DNA of 35,337 nt from Zoogloeaceae bacterium. Lineage in GTDB: Bacteria; Pseudomonadota; Gammaproteobacteria; Burkholderiales; Rhodocyclaceae. The stretch is taken from contig JAITRP010000156.1 of NCBI GenBank assembly GCA_031288305.1, forward strand, positions 1 through 35,337, given 5' to 3'. Of the stretch, positions 1-7,918 are shown one piece after another (the stretch's first letter is position 1; every line of letters begins with the position of its first letter). The notes beneath the pieces were generated by a model. The model was not told where the DNA came from. It ran no database searches and was given only the letters and a program-made list of their open reading frames with translations. The position numbers and the translations under genes are program-made.

Positions 1-116
1 CCTGTCGCCCAGCCGCCAGCCGTCATCCTTGGCAATCCGTCCCATTTCCTCTCCTCTCATTTCAATGCCGTACAGGGATGCTTCATCACTAAAATTACAC
101 CTGATGAAATAGGCTC
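1..116 (-). mobile_element. 5' end of an IS5-family-like insertion sequence
   Basis: On the minus strand an ATG at 45..43 is preceded by AGGAGAGG and opens a frame reading MGRIAKDDGWRLGDR, which runs off the left edge. This resembles the N-terminus of IS5-type transposases. The element's tip is at 101-116: read on the minus strand it is GAGCCTATTTCATCAG, nearly identical to the tip at 3069-3084 (GAGCCTATTTCATTAG), which borders a recognisable IS5-type transposase 3' end. Only the left tip, leader and first 15 codons lie in the window, so intactness cannot be judged. Confidence 0.5.
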
Positions 117-554
117 TAAGTCTCATTGATTGCGCGCCCCCAGACCGAAGACCAGATAACAGCATCCACGACCACATTCCCCGCCGCATAGCACCGCTCC
201 AGAAAAACAGAAAATGTCTCATTCTGGATATCCAATCCCGAATTGGCAAGCACTCCTGCGCCATGAGCGGATCAGAACGGGGCGCATCGCGGATCGATAT
301 TCGACGCTATTCCCCGCGCCTGCCCTCTCCCTTTGGAAACGGCATGAAAACGCCGCTCTCTCCGTACAGTCCTTGCGCGCAGCACGTCCTGGGCTTCTTT
401 ATGCCCCTGCGCGGCGGGCCATGCGATACCACTGGAGGGCTTCGGCATCATCCCGCGCCACGCCTTGACCATTGGCATATAATATGTCTAGCATGGACGT
501 TCCGCGTGTGCGTCCATGGCCATTCTCTTTCTTCATTTGAAACCGATACCCGCA
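117..554. other. Intergenic region, no gene recognised
   Basis: Short open frames exist on both strands but none has a recognisable protein family, a convincing ribosome binding site or plausible composition. An AT-rich patch with TATAAT lies near 479-484, without a -35 box at proper distance. I see nothing else definable here. Confidence 0.5.
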
Positions 555-576
555 TCAGGAAACACGCCGGTATCGG
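543..576 (-). terminator. Possible terminator hairpin at the end of the DUF4328 gene
   Basis: The arms CCGATACC (543-550) and GGTATCGG (569-576) form an 8-bp perfect stem that spans the stop codon of the minus-strand gene. On the minus strand it is followed only by TTTC, so the U tract is weak. It may be a terminator or only a 3' stabilising hairpin. Confidence 0.35.
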
Positions 577-1658
577 GACATTTGCATTTCATATATCCTG
601 TTGACGACCACCAGCAGGACAAGGCTCAAGGGAATGTTCACACAAGAGGAAAACAATCCTGCCCCGCTTATCGTGATTAGATCGCTTATCTTCTCCGAAC
701 CGGACATACTCATCCTGAGAATGAAATGTCCGAGTACATTGGAAACGATCCACAGAAACCACCACCATCCCAGAAGCGGCAAGGCTTCCTGATTCTGCCA
801 GTCTTGCGACTGCGGATTGGCGCTCGCTTTCCATATTTCCTTCATGGCCTGATAGGGTATCCACAGACAAGCGATGGGAATGAAATACCACCCGATGGAC
901 CAACCAGGCGTAAACCGCATGCCCGCCGCGCCAAGTTGCCGGACATTGAAATTGGCGCGATATATCCACTTCAGAATCAGGACGGCCAATACCATATAGA
1001 CGCACAAATCAAGGATGCCCACCACTCTTTGCCGCGCATCGCTTGCTTCCGCTTGGGCGAGGGATATGCCCCCCTTGAGCGCATCCTGGAGCAACTGATA
1101 CTCAAGCGTTCCCGTAATCAGGCTGATAATCTCGATGCCGATGTAGAGCGCCAGGAATCCGCGCACCCAGTTCGTCAACCTTGTCGGATCAATGAAGTCG
1201 GCAAGCGCGGGTTGCGGGTCATCCAGCGATGTCTGGCTTGCCGTTTGCGGCATCGCATAGGGATTCCAGGCTGCCCCCGAATCGCATCCTGTCGCCTCCC
1301 CGGCGCTACCCTCGCAATCGACCATTACCTGGCTTGCCGTTTGCGGCGGCGAGAGACGTACGCCGCGCAGTACCCATGCCAACAGGTCTATCACTTCCTT
1401 CGCGGCGGCCTCATCGACGAAATGTTCGTCCTTCAAAAAACGCGCCTGCGCCTTCTTGCCATTTTCCAGATCCGCGGCATGGGCAATTTCCCTTGCCACG
1501 CCCGCCTTGATTGCCCGCAGCAGCAAATGACGCTCTCTTTTATATTCGTTCTGCGCGTAATCGTTCAACAACGCCAAGCTTTTCGCCGCATCCAGCAATA
1601 TCGATTTGTTATGCTCGTTGCACATGCGTTCAACGATTGCCACGAATTGCGCATTCAT
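555..1658 (-). CDS. DUF4328 domain membrane protein with a separate N-terminal domain
   Basis: This is a 367-residue protein. The C-terminal ~200 residues carry about five hydrophobic segments. They include the stretch FTPGWSIGWYFIPI, followed by a Trp/Pro-rich run ending in YQAMKEIWKAS, which is typical of DUF4328 membrane proteins of unknown function. The N-terminal ~110 residues are soluble, mixed-charge and helical-looking (LLNDYAQNEYKRERHLLL). I recall a similar N-terminal module in other bacterial multidomain proteins but cannot name it with certainty. A low-complexity linker holds the repeated hexapeptide PQTASQ. The ATG at 1658 has a strong AGGAGGGG upstream on the minus strand. No neighbour suggests a function; the gene sits alone between an IS end and queF. 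Confidence 0.82.
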   Translation of the reverse strand: MNAQFVAIVERMCNEHNKSILLDAAKSLALLNDYAQNEYKRERHLLLRAIKAGVAREIAHAADLENGKKAQARFLKDEHFVDEAAAKEVIDLLAWVLRGVRLSPPQTASQVMVDCEGSAGEATGCDSGAAWNPYAMPQTASQTSLDDPQPALADFIDPTRLTNWVRGFLALYIGIEIISLITGTLEYQLLQDALKGGISLAQAEASDARQRVVGILDLCVYMVLAVLILKWIYRANFNVRQLGAAGMRFTPGWSIGWYFIPIACLWIPYQAMKEIWKASANPQSQDWQNQEALPLLGWWWFLWIVSNVLGHFILRMSMSGSEKISDLITISGAGLFSSCVNIPLSLVLLVVVNRIYEMQMSRYRRVS

Positions 1659-2138
1659 TTCCTGCTCCCCTCCTTTTTATGAACCACTTTGCAAGCAGCT
1701 GCCCGATGCATTGTTCGGCTCAATCATGCCAACGTTATCGAGATGATGATATAGGCAAGCGTCACGTCGCCAATGTATGCGGCTACGCCTATGCATAACT
1801 GTTTACCCCGGCTCCGGCGAAGACAGTTTGCGCCGAACTTCTCTTTGACGTACCTTGCTTGGGCACTGCCCGCGAAAGGATACCATACAATCAGATATGA
1901 AAATAATCGCCGCCATAGCCTACCTCCCGGAAACAGGCCGCGCCCGATTCAAGGGAAAAAAGCCATGCACACCCAGCGTCCAGGCTCTTTGCTCTCTCAT
2001 TCAATGTACAACGGGATATGCGGATACAATGACAAGCGCAACCAGGCATGCGTCGGTATTCGACGTTCCGGAAACCCCCGCAGCTTTTCATTGCGCCCTC
2101 AAAAGCGTAAGCTTTGCGCCTTTATTCGTCTTTTCATC
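1659..2138. other. Intergenic region upstream of queF, no gene recognised
   Basis: About 480 bp with only short unconvincing open frames. Because queF lies downstream I looked for a preQ1 aptamer and found no clear match. It presumably contains the queF promoter, which I cannot place. Confidence 0.5.
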
Positions 2139-2558
2139 ATGCGCGCACAACCTTGCAAGACACTGGAAACCTTTCCCAATCCCACGCCGGAACGGGATTT
2201 TCATGTGCATATGCAGATTCCCGAATTTACCTGTCTGTGTCCCAAGACTGGCCAGCCAGACTTTGCCACCCTGTTTCTCGATTACATTCCTGATCGGCTT
2301 TGCGTGGAACTGAAGAGCCTGAAACTTTACATCTGGTCCTATCGTGACGAGGGCGCGTTTCATGAGGCCGTGACCAACCGCATCCTGGATGATCTGGCCG
2401 CCGCCGCCGCGCCCCGCTTCATGCGCCTGACGGCAAAGTTCTATGTGCGCGGCGGGATTTTTACCCATGTCGTCGCCGAACACCGCCAACCCGGATGGCA
2501 TCCCGCGCCGCGCGTGACCTTGAGCGACTTCCCCATCGATTGCAGCATCCAGGATTGA
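2139..2558 (+). CDS. queF: NADPH-dependent 7-cyano-7-deazaguanine (preQ0) reductase QueF, short form
   Basis: QueF reduces the nitrile of preQ0 to the amine preQ1 with NADPH, a cytosolic step of tRNA queuosine synthesis. The product is 139 residues, matching the short single-domain QueF type. Diagnostic residues are in [17 protein letters not shown]: the nucleophile by family comparison is Cys34 and the acid is Asp41. The conserved VELKSLKLY stretch and RGGIF near the C-terminus are also present. The ATG at 2139 was chosen because family members begin shortly before the conserved KTLE.F segment. No good Shine-Dalgarno is seen, so the start is slightly uncertain. The deaminase gene follows 6 bp after the stop, so the two are probably co-transcribed. 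Confidence 0.93.
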   Translation: MRAQPCKTLETFPNPTPERDFHVHMQIPEFTCLCPKTGQPDFATLFLDYIPDRLCVELKSLKLYIWSYRDEGAFHEAVTNRILDDLAAAAAPRFMRLTAKFYVRGGIFTHVVAEHRQPGWHPAPRVTLSDFPIDCSIQD

Positions 2559-2564
2559 CCCATC

Positions 2565-3068
2565 ATGCCGCGCCCGCTTGCCGACACGCCCTCCCCGGAG
2601 GGTGACGTCCGTTTCCTGCGCCGCGCCCTGGCGCTGGCGGCGGAAAACGCCGAGCGCGGCGACGGCGGGCCGTTTGGCGCGGTCATCGCGCAAAATGGGC
2701 GGATGCTTGCCGAAGCCCGCAATCTGGTGCTCGCCGCCAACGACCCGACCGCGCACGCCGAAATACAGGCCATTCGCGCGGCCTGCCGGAAAACCGGCCG
2801 CTTCCATCTGGAAAACAGCGTACTCTACGCTTCCTCCGAACCTTGCCCGATGTGCCTTGCCGCCGCCTATTGGGCCAGGGTAACGCGCATCGTCTATGCC
2901 AACGCCCGGCTCCAGGCGGCAAACGCCGGGTTTGCGGACGACGATTTGTACCGCGAGCTTTGCCTGCCCGCCGCCGCCCGCCGCATCTCCATCGCGCAAC
3001 GGACGCTGGCAGAAGCAAACGCGCCCTTCGCGGCATGGCAAAAAAGCGCGAAGCGGCGAATGTACTAA
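2565..3068 (+). CDS. guaD: Guanine deaminase-like nucleoside/base deaminase (CMP/dCMP deaminase fold)
   Basis: A 167-residue zinc deaminase. The zinc site is His64-Ala-Glu66 (AHAEIQAIR) plus PCPMC (Cys94, Cys97), with Glu66 as proton shuttle. Co-linear conserved blocks (GGPFGAVI, NDPTAHAE, EPCPMCL, YWAR, AGF.DD..Y.E and a C-terminal ..W...RMY) match the Bacillus-type guanine deaminase better than TadA. The predicted reaction is guanine to xanthine plus ammonia; other purine or pyrimidine substrates cannot be excluded. It lies 6 bp after queF, so both genes handle guanine-type bases. Its TAA stop (3066-3068) directly abuts the tip of a degenerate IS element, as if the IS had inserted at the stop codon. 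The C-terminus still looks complete. Confidence 0.85.
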   Translation: MPRPLADTPSPEGDVRFLRRALALAAENAERGDGGPFGAVIAQNGRMLAEARNLVLAANDPTAHAEIQAIRAACRKTGRFHLENSVLYASSEPCPMCLAAAYWARVTRIVYANARLQAANAGFADDDLYRELCLPAAARRISIAQRTLAEANAPFAAWQKSAKRRMY

Positions 3069-3469
3069 GAGCCTATTTCATTAGACCAGTAGCGCGCCAG
3101 GTGATGATGCCGCAGGCGAGGTGCGGCATGGCAATGAAAATCCGGGGGAGTCTCTCTTGGCGCACGAGGATTCGGCGAAAGCGATTCATCCAACTGTTGG
3201 GTACGCTCAACGACCCAACGGCGCGCCTCGAAGCCCGCCTCTTGTTTGATGACCCTGGTTTCTTCCCCTCTGGCGCGGATGCGCGCGGTCAAGCCAAACG
3301 CCTTGACGATGTCCCTGACTTCGTCGAAGTCGTATCCCTTGTCCAGACAGAGTCCCTGTGAGGCGCATCCCCGCTGCCGGCGCCGGACGGGGAGCCATGA
3401 TGTTGTCCAGTGTATGTTCTTGACCTGTTTCATGTCGTGACGGTTGGCGCCATCGATACTCAAGTCGAC
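3069..3469 (-). pseudogene. IS5-family transposase 3' fragment, frameshifted
   Basis: Read on the minus strand this fragment gives the C-terminal half of an IS5-type transposase: DLSIDGANRHDMK, then CLDKGYDFDEV, then ARRWVVERT. The expected continuation THSWMNRFRRILVR lies in the next frame, because one extra A disrupts the reading near 3203. That second frame runs to HLACGIITWRATGLMK and a TAG inside the terminal repeat. Another frame change lies between ANRHDMKQVKN and LCLDKGYD. The element's outer tip is GAGCCTATTTCATTAG at 3069-3084, abutting the TAA of the deaminase gene. The transposase N-terminal half is missing: upstream the frame passes directly into an RHS remnant. Confidence 0.85.
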
Positions 3470-3820
3470 GTACTGCCCTTGGAGTTTGAGCGGGTTCTTG
3501 AATCCCGCGCCCTGCGCGGCTTTTTTCGAGGTGATCTCCTTCGCCTCGCCCCGCGCCTTGTACTGTGCGTTCCAAGCGATATTGCCCTCTTCGTCCGTGA
3601 TTTTTTGAGGCATGCCCATCCGTTGGCTGCTGGCGTTCTACGGGTAACGGGTTCTTTCCCCGTTCCTGAGCTTCTCCACTAGGAGGTTGCCGCATTCGTC
3701 GTAGCGGTGGTAGCCGCTATCTTGGATTCTCGTCCATTGCCCGGGCGTGCGATCATGGGTGTCCAGCCTTGGCGCGAGAGACGCCCATGCGCTGCTAACG
3801 GCGGTCAGCAGGACAAGCAT
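3470..3820 (-). pseudogene. RHS-repeat protein fragment, truncated and with an internal stop
   Basis: On the minus strand, GMPQKITDEEGNIAWNAQYK, then GEAKEIT, then NPLKLQGQY matches the RHS-associated core of polymorphic toxin/Rhs proteins. Upstream in the same frame, beyond a TAG near 3638, YHRYDECGNLLVEKLRNG looks like an RHS/YD repeat. The segment from 3820 starts with a hydrophobic, signal-peptide-like stretch (MLVLLTAVSSAWA). The RHS core should continue with a toxin-variable region after QGQY, but instead joins transposase sequence at about 3470. It is a relic, not a working toxin gene. Whether the signal-peptide-like part belonged to the same gene is unclear. Confidence 0.75.
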
Positions 3821-3851
3821 GAAAGAGAAAAAGCGACTTGGTGCTTGGTGA

Positions 3852-4061
3852 CATGGCAGGAAGTTTAGCGCGAAACATCCGCTTCAGGTATTATCCAAGG
3901 TGGTGGAAGACGGAGCGGAAGGGAAGGCGTTACAGCAGATCAAGGAGAAGAAATACGCCGATAAATATCCTTCGCAAAATCAGCCCGTTCATCTGGTTGG
4001 CGTGGAATTCAGCAAGAAGAAGCGCAATGTGGCGGGGTTTGAGGTGGAGAGTCTTGGGTAA
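3852..4061 (+). pseudogene. C-terminal remnant of a PD-(D/E)XK nuclease / AAA-ATPase-like (DUF1703-type) protein
   Basis: The frame open from 3852 to the TAA at 4059 contains KVVEDGAEGKALQQIKEKKY followed by ADKYPSQ, then HLVGVEFSKKKRNVAGFEVE. This is the characteristic tail of the widespread AAA-ATPase-like plus PD-(D/E)XK nuclease family (usually over 500 residues). Only about 55 residues of family-like sequence remain. The ATPase part and the catalytic residues are absent and no plausible start exists, so it is a relic. The first ~14 codons do not look family-related. Confidence 0.7.
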
Positions 4062-4197
4062 TCTTCTTCTCCCCCTTTTGTCGTCCAGCCTGGCGATCAC
4101 CGCGCATGGCAAGCCCCGCGCTACACACGGACAATGCCCCGGTGTTTCTTTTCCATTTCCAGGCCGTTTCTGTCTCCTGTCCTCTACCAAACCCTCC

Positions 4198-4240
4198 CAA
4201 AAAATCAGGAACCAAGGTCGCCCTGATTCCTGATTCCTGG
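4198..4240 (-). terminator. Rho-independent terminator of the ETF/ETF-QO operon
   Basis: On the minus strand, AATCAGGAA (4235-4227) pairs with TTCCTGATT (4211-4203) and is followed by a run of T (complement of A at 4199-4204). It lies just after the ETF-QO stop codon and ends the etfB-etfA-acd-ETF-QO transcription unit. The 5' arm lies in a short 7-bp tandem repeat (GATTCCT read on the plus strand). Confidence 0.75.
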
Positions 4241-4249
4241 TGGGGAACG

Positions 4250-5887
4250 TCACATGTTCGGGTAATTCGGCCCGCCGCCGCCTTCGGGCACTGTCCATTT
4301 GATGTTCTGCGTCGGATCCTTGATGTCGCAGGTCTTGCAGTGCAGGCAGTTTTGCGCGTTGATTTGCAGGCGCGGTTTGCCTTCGTCCTCGCCCAGGATT
4401 TCATAGACGCCTGCCGGGCAATAGCGGGTTTCCGGAGCGGCGTATTTTTCGTAATTGATGCGGATCGGCACGCTCTCATCCCTCAGGCGCAGGTGGCAGA
4501 GCTGGTTCTCCTCGTGGTTTACGTTGGCGAGAAACACCGACGAGAGCCGATCGAAGGTGAGAACGCCATCCGGCTTGGGATAGTCGATCTTCGGATAGGC
4601 GCGCTTGTCTTCGAGTTCCTCGTGGTCGGGATGGATGGCAAAGGTCCAGGGCGCCTTGCCGCGAAAGAGGTAGGTGTCCAACGCCGAATAGCCCAAGCCC
4701 ACCCACATGCCCCAGCGAAAACTGGGACGGATGTTGCGCGCCCGGTAGAGTTCGTCCCACAACCAGCTCGCCTTTACCTTGTCGGCGTAGGCGGCGGCTT
4801 CCTGCCGCGGATTTTCCTGGAAGACCACCTCGAAGACGGCTTCCGCCGCCAGCATCCCGGATTTCATCGCGGTATGCCCGCCCTTGATCTTGGGCACGTC
4901 CAGGAAACCTGCCGTGTCGCCGACCAGTACGCCGCCGGGAAAGGTGAATTTGGGGATGGACTGGAAGCCGCCTTCGGAGAGCGAACGCGCGCCATAGGCG
5001 AGCCGCCGTCCGCCTTCCAGAAGGGAACGGATCGCCGGATGCGTCTTGAAGCGCTGGAATTCCTCGAAGGGCGACAGCCAGGGGTTCCTGTAATCCAGCC
5101 CCACCACGAACATGATGGCGATCTGGTTGTTTTCCATGTGGTACAGCGCGGAACCGCCGTAGGTTGCGGCATCCAGCGGCCAGCCGACCGAGTGGATGAG
5201 CTTGCCGGGCTTGTGCCTTGCCGGCTCGATCTCCCAGATTTCCTTGATGCCGATGCCGTAGGTCTGTGGTTGGGCGTCCTTTCGCAAGTCGAATTTCGCA
5301 AACAGATCCTGCGTGAGCGAGCCGCGGCAACCTTCGGCAAAAATGGTTTGCTTTGCCAGAAGCTCGTAGCCGGGCGTGTAATTGGCGGTGCGCTGCCCAT
5401 CCTTGCCGATGCCCATGTCGCCAGTCGCCACGCCCCGGACGCCGCCCGATTCGTCGTAGAGGACTTCCGCCGCGGCAAAGCCGGGGAAAATCTGTACGCC
5501 CAGGGCGTCTGCCTGTTCGCCCAGCCAGCGGGCGAGGTTGGCCATGCTGATGATGTAGTTGCCCTCGTTTTCCATCTGTGGGGGCGTCGGCATCTTGAGG
5601 GCGCGGGTCTCGGTGAGCAGGAGGAAATTGTCGTCGATGGTCGGCACGTTGAGCGGCGCGCCCTTTTCCTTCCAATCGGGGATCAGTTCGGTCAGCGCGG
5701 TCGGCTCGAAGCAAGCGCCGGACAGGATGTGCGCCCCGACTTCCGATCCCTTCTCCAGAACGCAAACCTCCAGTTCCCTGCCCGCCTCCGTCGCCAGTTG
5801 TTTGAGACGGATCGCGGCGGACAGGCCGGAAGGTCCGCCTCCCACCACGACAACGTCGAATTCCATGGTTTCACGTTCAGCGCTCAT
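4250..5887 (-). CDS. Electron transfer flavoprotein-ubiquinone oxidoreductase (ETF-QO)
   Basis: ETF-QO takes electrons from reduced ETF and passes them to the membrane quinone pool using FAD and one [4Fe-4S] cluster. The 545-residue product has the usual family length. The N-terminus holds the dinucleotide-binding motif GGGPSG (residues 16-21). The C-terminus carries the cluster ligands: Cys490 (YCPAGVYE) and the CxxCxxC of CLHCKTCDIKDP (Cys514, 517, 520). The ATG at 5887 is preceded by CAGGAGAG. The open frame continues upstream without family similarity, so this start is preferred. It is last in a minus-strand operon after the acyl-CoA dehydrogenase, which supplies the electrons through EtfAB. 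A hairpin with a T tract lies between the two genes, so its expression may be lower than that of the genes before it. Confidence 0.96.
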   Translation of the reverse strand: MSAERETMEFDVVVVGGGPSGLSAAIRLKQLATEAGRELEVCVLEKGSEVGAHILSGACFEPTALTELIPDWKEKGAPLNVPTIDDNFLLLTETRALKMPTPPQMENEGNYIISMANLARWLGEQADALGVQIFPGFAAAEVLYDESGGVRGVATGDMGIGKDGQRTANYTPGYELLAKQTIFAEGCRGSLTQDLFAKFDLRKDAQPQTYGIGIKEIWEIEPARHKPGKLIHSVGWPLDAATYGGSALYHMENNQIAIMFVVGLDYRNPWLSPFEEFQRFKTHPAIRSLLEGGRRLAYGARSLSEGGFQSIPKFTFPGGVLVGDTAGFLDVPKIKGGHTAMKSGMLAAEAVFEVVFQENPRQEAAAYADKVKASWLWDELYRARNIRPSFRWGMWVGLGYSALDTYLFRGKAPWTFAIHPDHEELEDKRAYPKIDYPKPDGVLTFDRLSSVFLANVNHEENQLCHLRLRDESVPIRINYEKYAAPETRYCPAGVYEILGEDEGKPRLQINAQNCLHCKTCDIKDPTQNIKWTVPEGGGGPNYPNM

Positions 5888-5930
5888 TTTGTCTCTCCTG
5901 TTGTTTTCTGTTCGTTGTTTTTCCTTCGGG

Positions 5931-5974
5931 AAAACGCCTCGAATTCCTGGCCGGAAAGGCCGGGCTTCGAGGCG
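5931..5974 (-). terminator. Internal terminator/attenuator between the acyl-CoA dehydrogenase and ETF-QO genes
   Basis: On the minus strand CGCCTCGAA (5974-5966) pairs perfectly with TTCGAGGCG (5943-5935). An inner GGCC-containing loop and TTTT follow. It would terminate part of the transcripts leaving the dehydrogenase gene before ETF-QO. Confidence 0.6.
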
Positions 5975-6000
5975 TCCGTTTCTCCGCGGGCAAGTCTTCT

Positions 6001-7818
6001 CTAGAAGAGCGGTTCGTCCAGTCCCAGGACGGAGGGTCCGCCCTCGGTGATTTCCCGCTTCAGCGCCTGCGCCTGTACCAGCCAATGCTTGGCATAGTAG
6101 CGGGTCGTGGCGATCTTGCCCTTGTAATAGCCGTCGGTTGCGCCCGCGTCGAGCTTCTTCTGCGCGATCCGCGCGGACTTGGCCAACAACCAGCCGCCCA
6201 GCACGATGCCGCCCAGCTTCAGGTACGGCACCGATCCGGCGGAAGCCACCTGCGGTTCCGGTCCATAGGTCTTGACCGCCCATTCCGTCGTGTCAATCAA
6301 CGCCCTGGCCGCTTCCTGCAATTCCTTGCCGATGTCGCCCAGCTTGGCGTCCTTGGCAAGTTCATCCGCGAAGGCGGCGACTTCCTTGTAAAGGGCGCGG
6401 GCGGTGAAGCCGGTTTCTCCCGTTTCCTTGTTGACTTCGCGCGCCGTCTTGCGGCCGATGTAGTCATTGGCCTGGATGGCGGTGGTGCCTTCGTAGATCG
6501 CGGTGATGCGGCAGTCGCGGTAATACTGCGCCGCGCCGGTCTCCTCGATGAAACCCGTGCCGCCATGCACCTGGACGCCTTCGGAGGTGATGTCGATGGA
6601 GCTTTCCGTGCTCCAGCCCTTGACGATCGGGGTCAGGAGTTCCACGTAGGCTTGCGCTTTCCTGGCGACCGCAGGATCGGCGGACCTGGCGATGTCCATC
6701 TGTCCCGCCGCGAAGTAGCCGATCGCGCGCAGCGCCTCGGTGCGCGATTTCATGTCCATCAGCAGACGGCGCACATCCGGGTGGAACAGGATGGGCTTGG
6801 GTTTCGTCTTGCTTTCCGCGTCGCCGATGATCGCGCCCTGGATGCGTTCGCGCGCGTAGGCGAGCGCGTGCTGGTAGGCGCGCTCGGCCACCGCGATGCC
6901 TTCCAGGCCGACATGGATGCGGGCGTGGTTCATCATGGTGAACATGTAGGCGACGCCATTGCCCTCCTTGCCGATCAGCCAGCCGATCGCGCCGGTCTTG
7001 TCGCCATAGGACATCACCGCCGTGGCGGAACCCTTGATGCCCAGCTTGTGCTCGATGGCCGAGCAGATGAGGTCGTTTCTCGCGCCCAGAGAACCATCGT
7101 CGTTTGCCAGGAACTTGGGCACGAGGAACAGGGAAATGCCCTTCAATCCCGGATCGGAATTGGGCAGCCGCGCGAGCACCAGATGGACGAGGTTTTCCGC
7201 CATGTCGTGTTCGCCCCAGGTGATGAAGATCTTGGTGCCGGTGATGAGATAGGCGCCGTCGCCGCGCGGCACAGCCTTGGTGCGAATGGCCGTGAGGTCG
7301 GAACCGGCTTGCGGCTCGGTCAGGTTCATGGTGCCGCCCCAGGTGCCGTCGATCATCTTGGGCAGGTATTTTTGCTTCAATTCGTCGGAAGCGTGGTGCT
7401 CGATGGCATGCACCGCGCCCATGGTCAGCATCGGACAAAGCGCGAAGGCGATGGAAGCCGAACGCCACATTTCATTGACGGCGAAATTCACCAGACTGGG
7501 CAGGCCCTGTCCGCCGAATTCCTGATTGCCGGGCATGGCGTGCCAGCCGTTTTCGCAGAAGAGCTTATAGACCTTCTTGTATTCGGGACTGACCGTCACC
7601 ACACCGTTGTCCCACTTGGGAGACTGCTTGCGGTCGCCGATGATGTTGATCGGGTCAATCTGTTCGGCGGCGAACTTGGCGGCTTCTTCCAGAATGGAAT
7701 CGACCGTGTCGGCATCGACCGTATCGGCAAAGGCGGGAAGGGATAGAATGTCCTTCAGGCCGGCGATTTCGTTCATGAGGAAACGCATGTCGTTCAAGGG
7801 AGCTGCATAGGTGCTCAT
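6001..7818 (-). CDS. Acyl-CoA dehydrogenase, ~600-residue type with C-terminal extension
   Basis: This flavoenzyme introduces an alpha-beta double bond in acyl-CoA and passes electrons to ETF. The product has 605 residues, longer than the ~380-residue classical enzymes, and matches the type with an extra N-terminal segment (MSTYAAPLNDMRFLMNEIAGL region) and a C-terminal domain. That type includes DmdC-like 3-methylmercaptopropionyl-CoA dehydrogenases. Conserved parts are MNLTEPQAGSDLTAIRTKAV, IFITWGEHD and IYEGTTAIQ, in which Glu443 aligns with the catalytic base of the family. The ATG at 7818 follows AGGAG at proper spacing. The chain length of the substrate cannot be read from the sequence. 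Gene order etfB-etfA-acd-ETF-QO places the whole electron path in one unit. Confidence 0.93.
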   Translation of the reverse strand: MSTYAAPLNDMRFLMNEIAGLKDILSLPAFADTVDADTVDSILEEAAKFAAEQIDPINIIGDRKQSPKWDNGVVTVSPEYKKVYKLFCENGWHAMPGNQEFGGQGLPSLVNFAVNEMWRSASIAFALCPMLTMGAVHAIEHHASDELKQKYLPKMIDGTWGGTMNLTEPQAGSDLTAIRTKAVPRGDGAYLITGTKIFITWGEHDMAENLVHLVLARLPNSDPGLKGISLFLVPKFLANDDGSLGARNDLICSAIEHKLGIKGSATAVMSYGDKTGAIGWLIGKEGNGVAYMFTMMNHARIHVGLEGIAVAERAYQHALAYARERIQGAIIGDAESKTKPKPILFHPDVRRLLMDMKSRTEALRAIGYFAAGQMDIARSADPAVARKAQAYVELLTPIVKGWSTESSIDITSEGVQVHGGTGFIEETGAAQYYRDCRITAIYEGTTAIQANDYIGRKTAREVNKETGETGFTARALYKEVAAFADELAKDAKLGDIGKELQEAARALIDTTEWAVKTYGPEPQVASAGSVPYLKLGGIVLGGWLLAKSARIAQKKLDAGATDGYYKGKIATTRYYAKHWLVQAQALKREITEGGPSVLGLDEPLF

Positions 7819-7842
7819 TGTAAATCTCCTGTCGTTAATCGA

Positions 7843-7885
7843 ATCCGCCTTCGCCAGAGATTCTCTTCTCCGGCGATTGGCGGAT
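7843..7885 (-). promoter_or_regulatory. Hairpin between etfA and the acyl-CoA dehydrogenase gene
   Basis: A long two-part stem: outer arms ATCCGCC (7843-7849) and GGCGGAT (7879-7885), inner arms TCGCCAGAGA (7851-7860) and TCTCCGGCGA (7867-7876) with one wobble. No T tract follows on the minus strand, so it is more likely an mRNA processing or stabilising structure than a full terminator. Confidence 0.45.
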
Positions 7886-7918
7886 GGGGGTTGGAATCAA
7901 GCTTTCTGCAAGACCTTC

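Noticed and set aside
1800-2138. preQ1 riboswitch before queF
   Set aside because: No C-rich loop/A-rich tail arrangement typical of preQ1 aptamers was found.
4106-6004. Long plus-strand open frame (632 codons) opposite ETF-QO; similar ones opposite the acyl-CoA dehydrogenase (6085-7746) and ribB (10354-11910, minus)
   Set aside because: They mirror strong real genes in GC-rich DNA, have no family similarity and biased Arg/Ala/Gly composition. They are antisense shadows.
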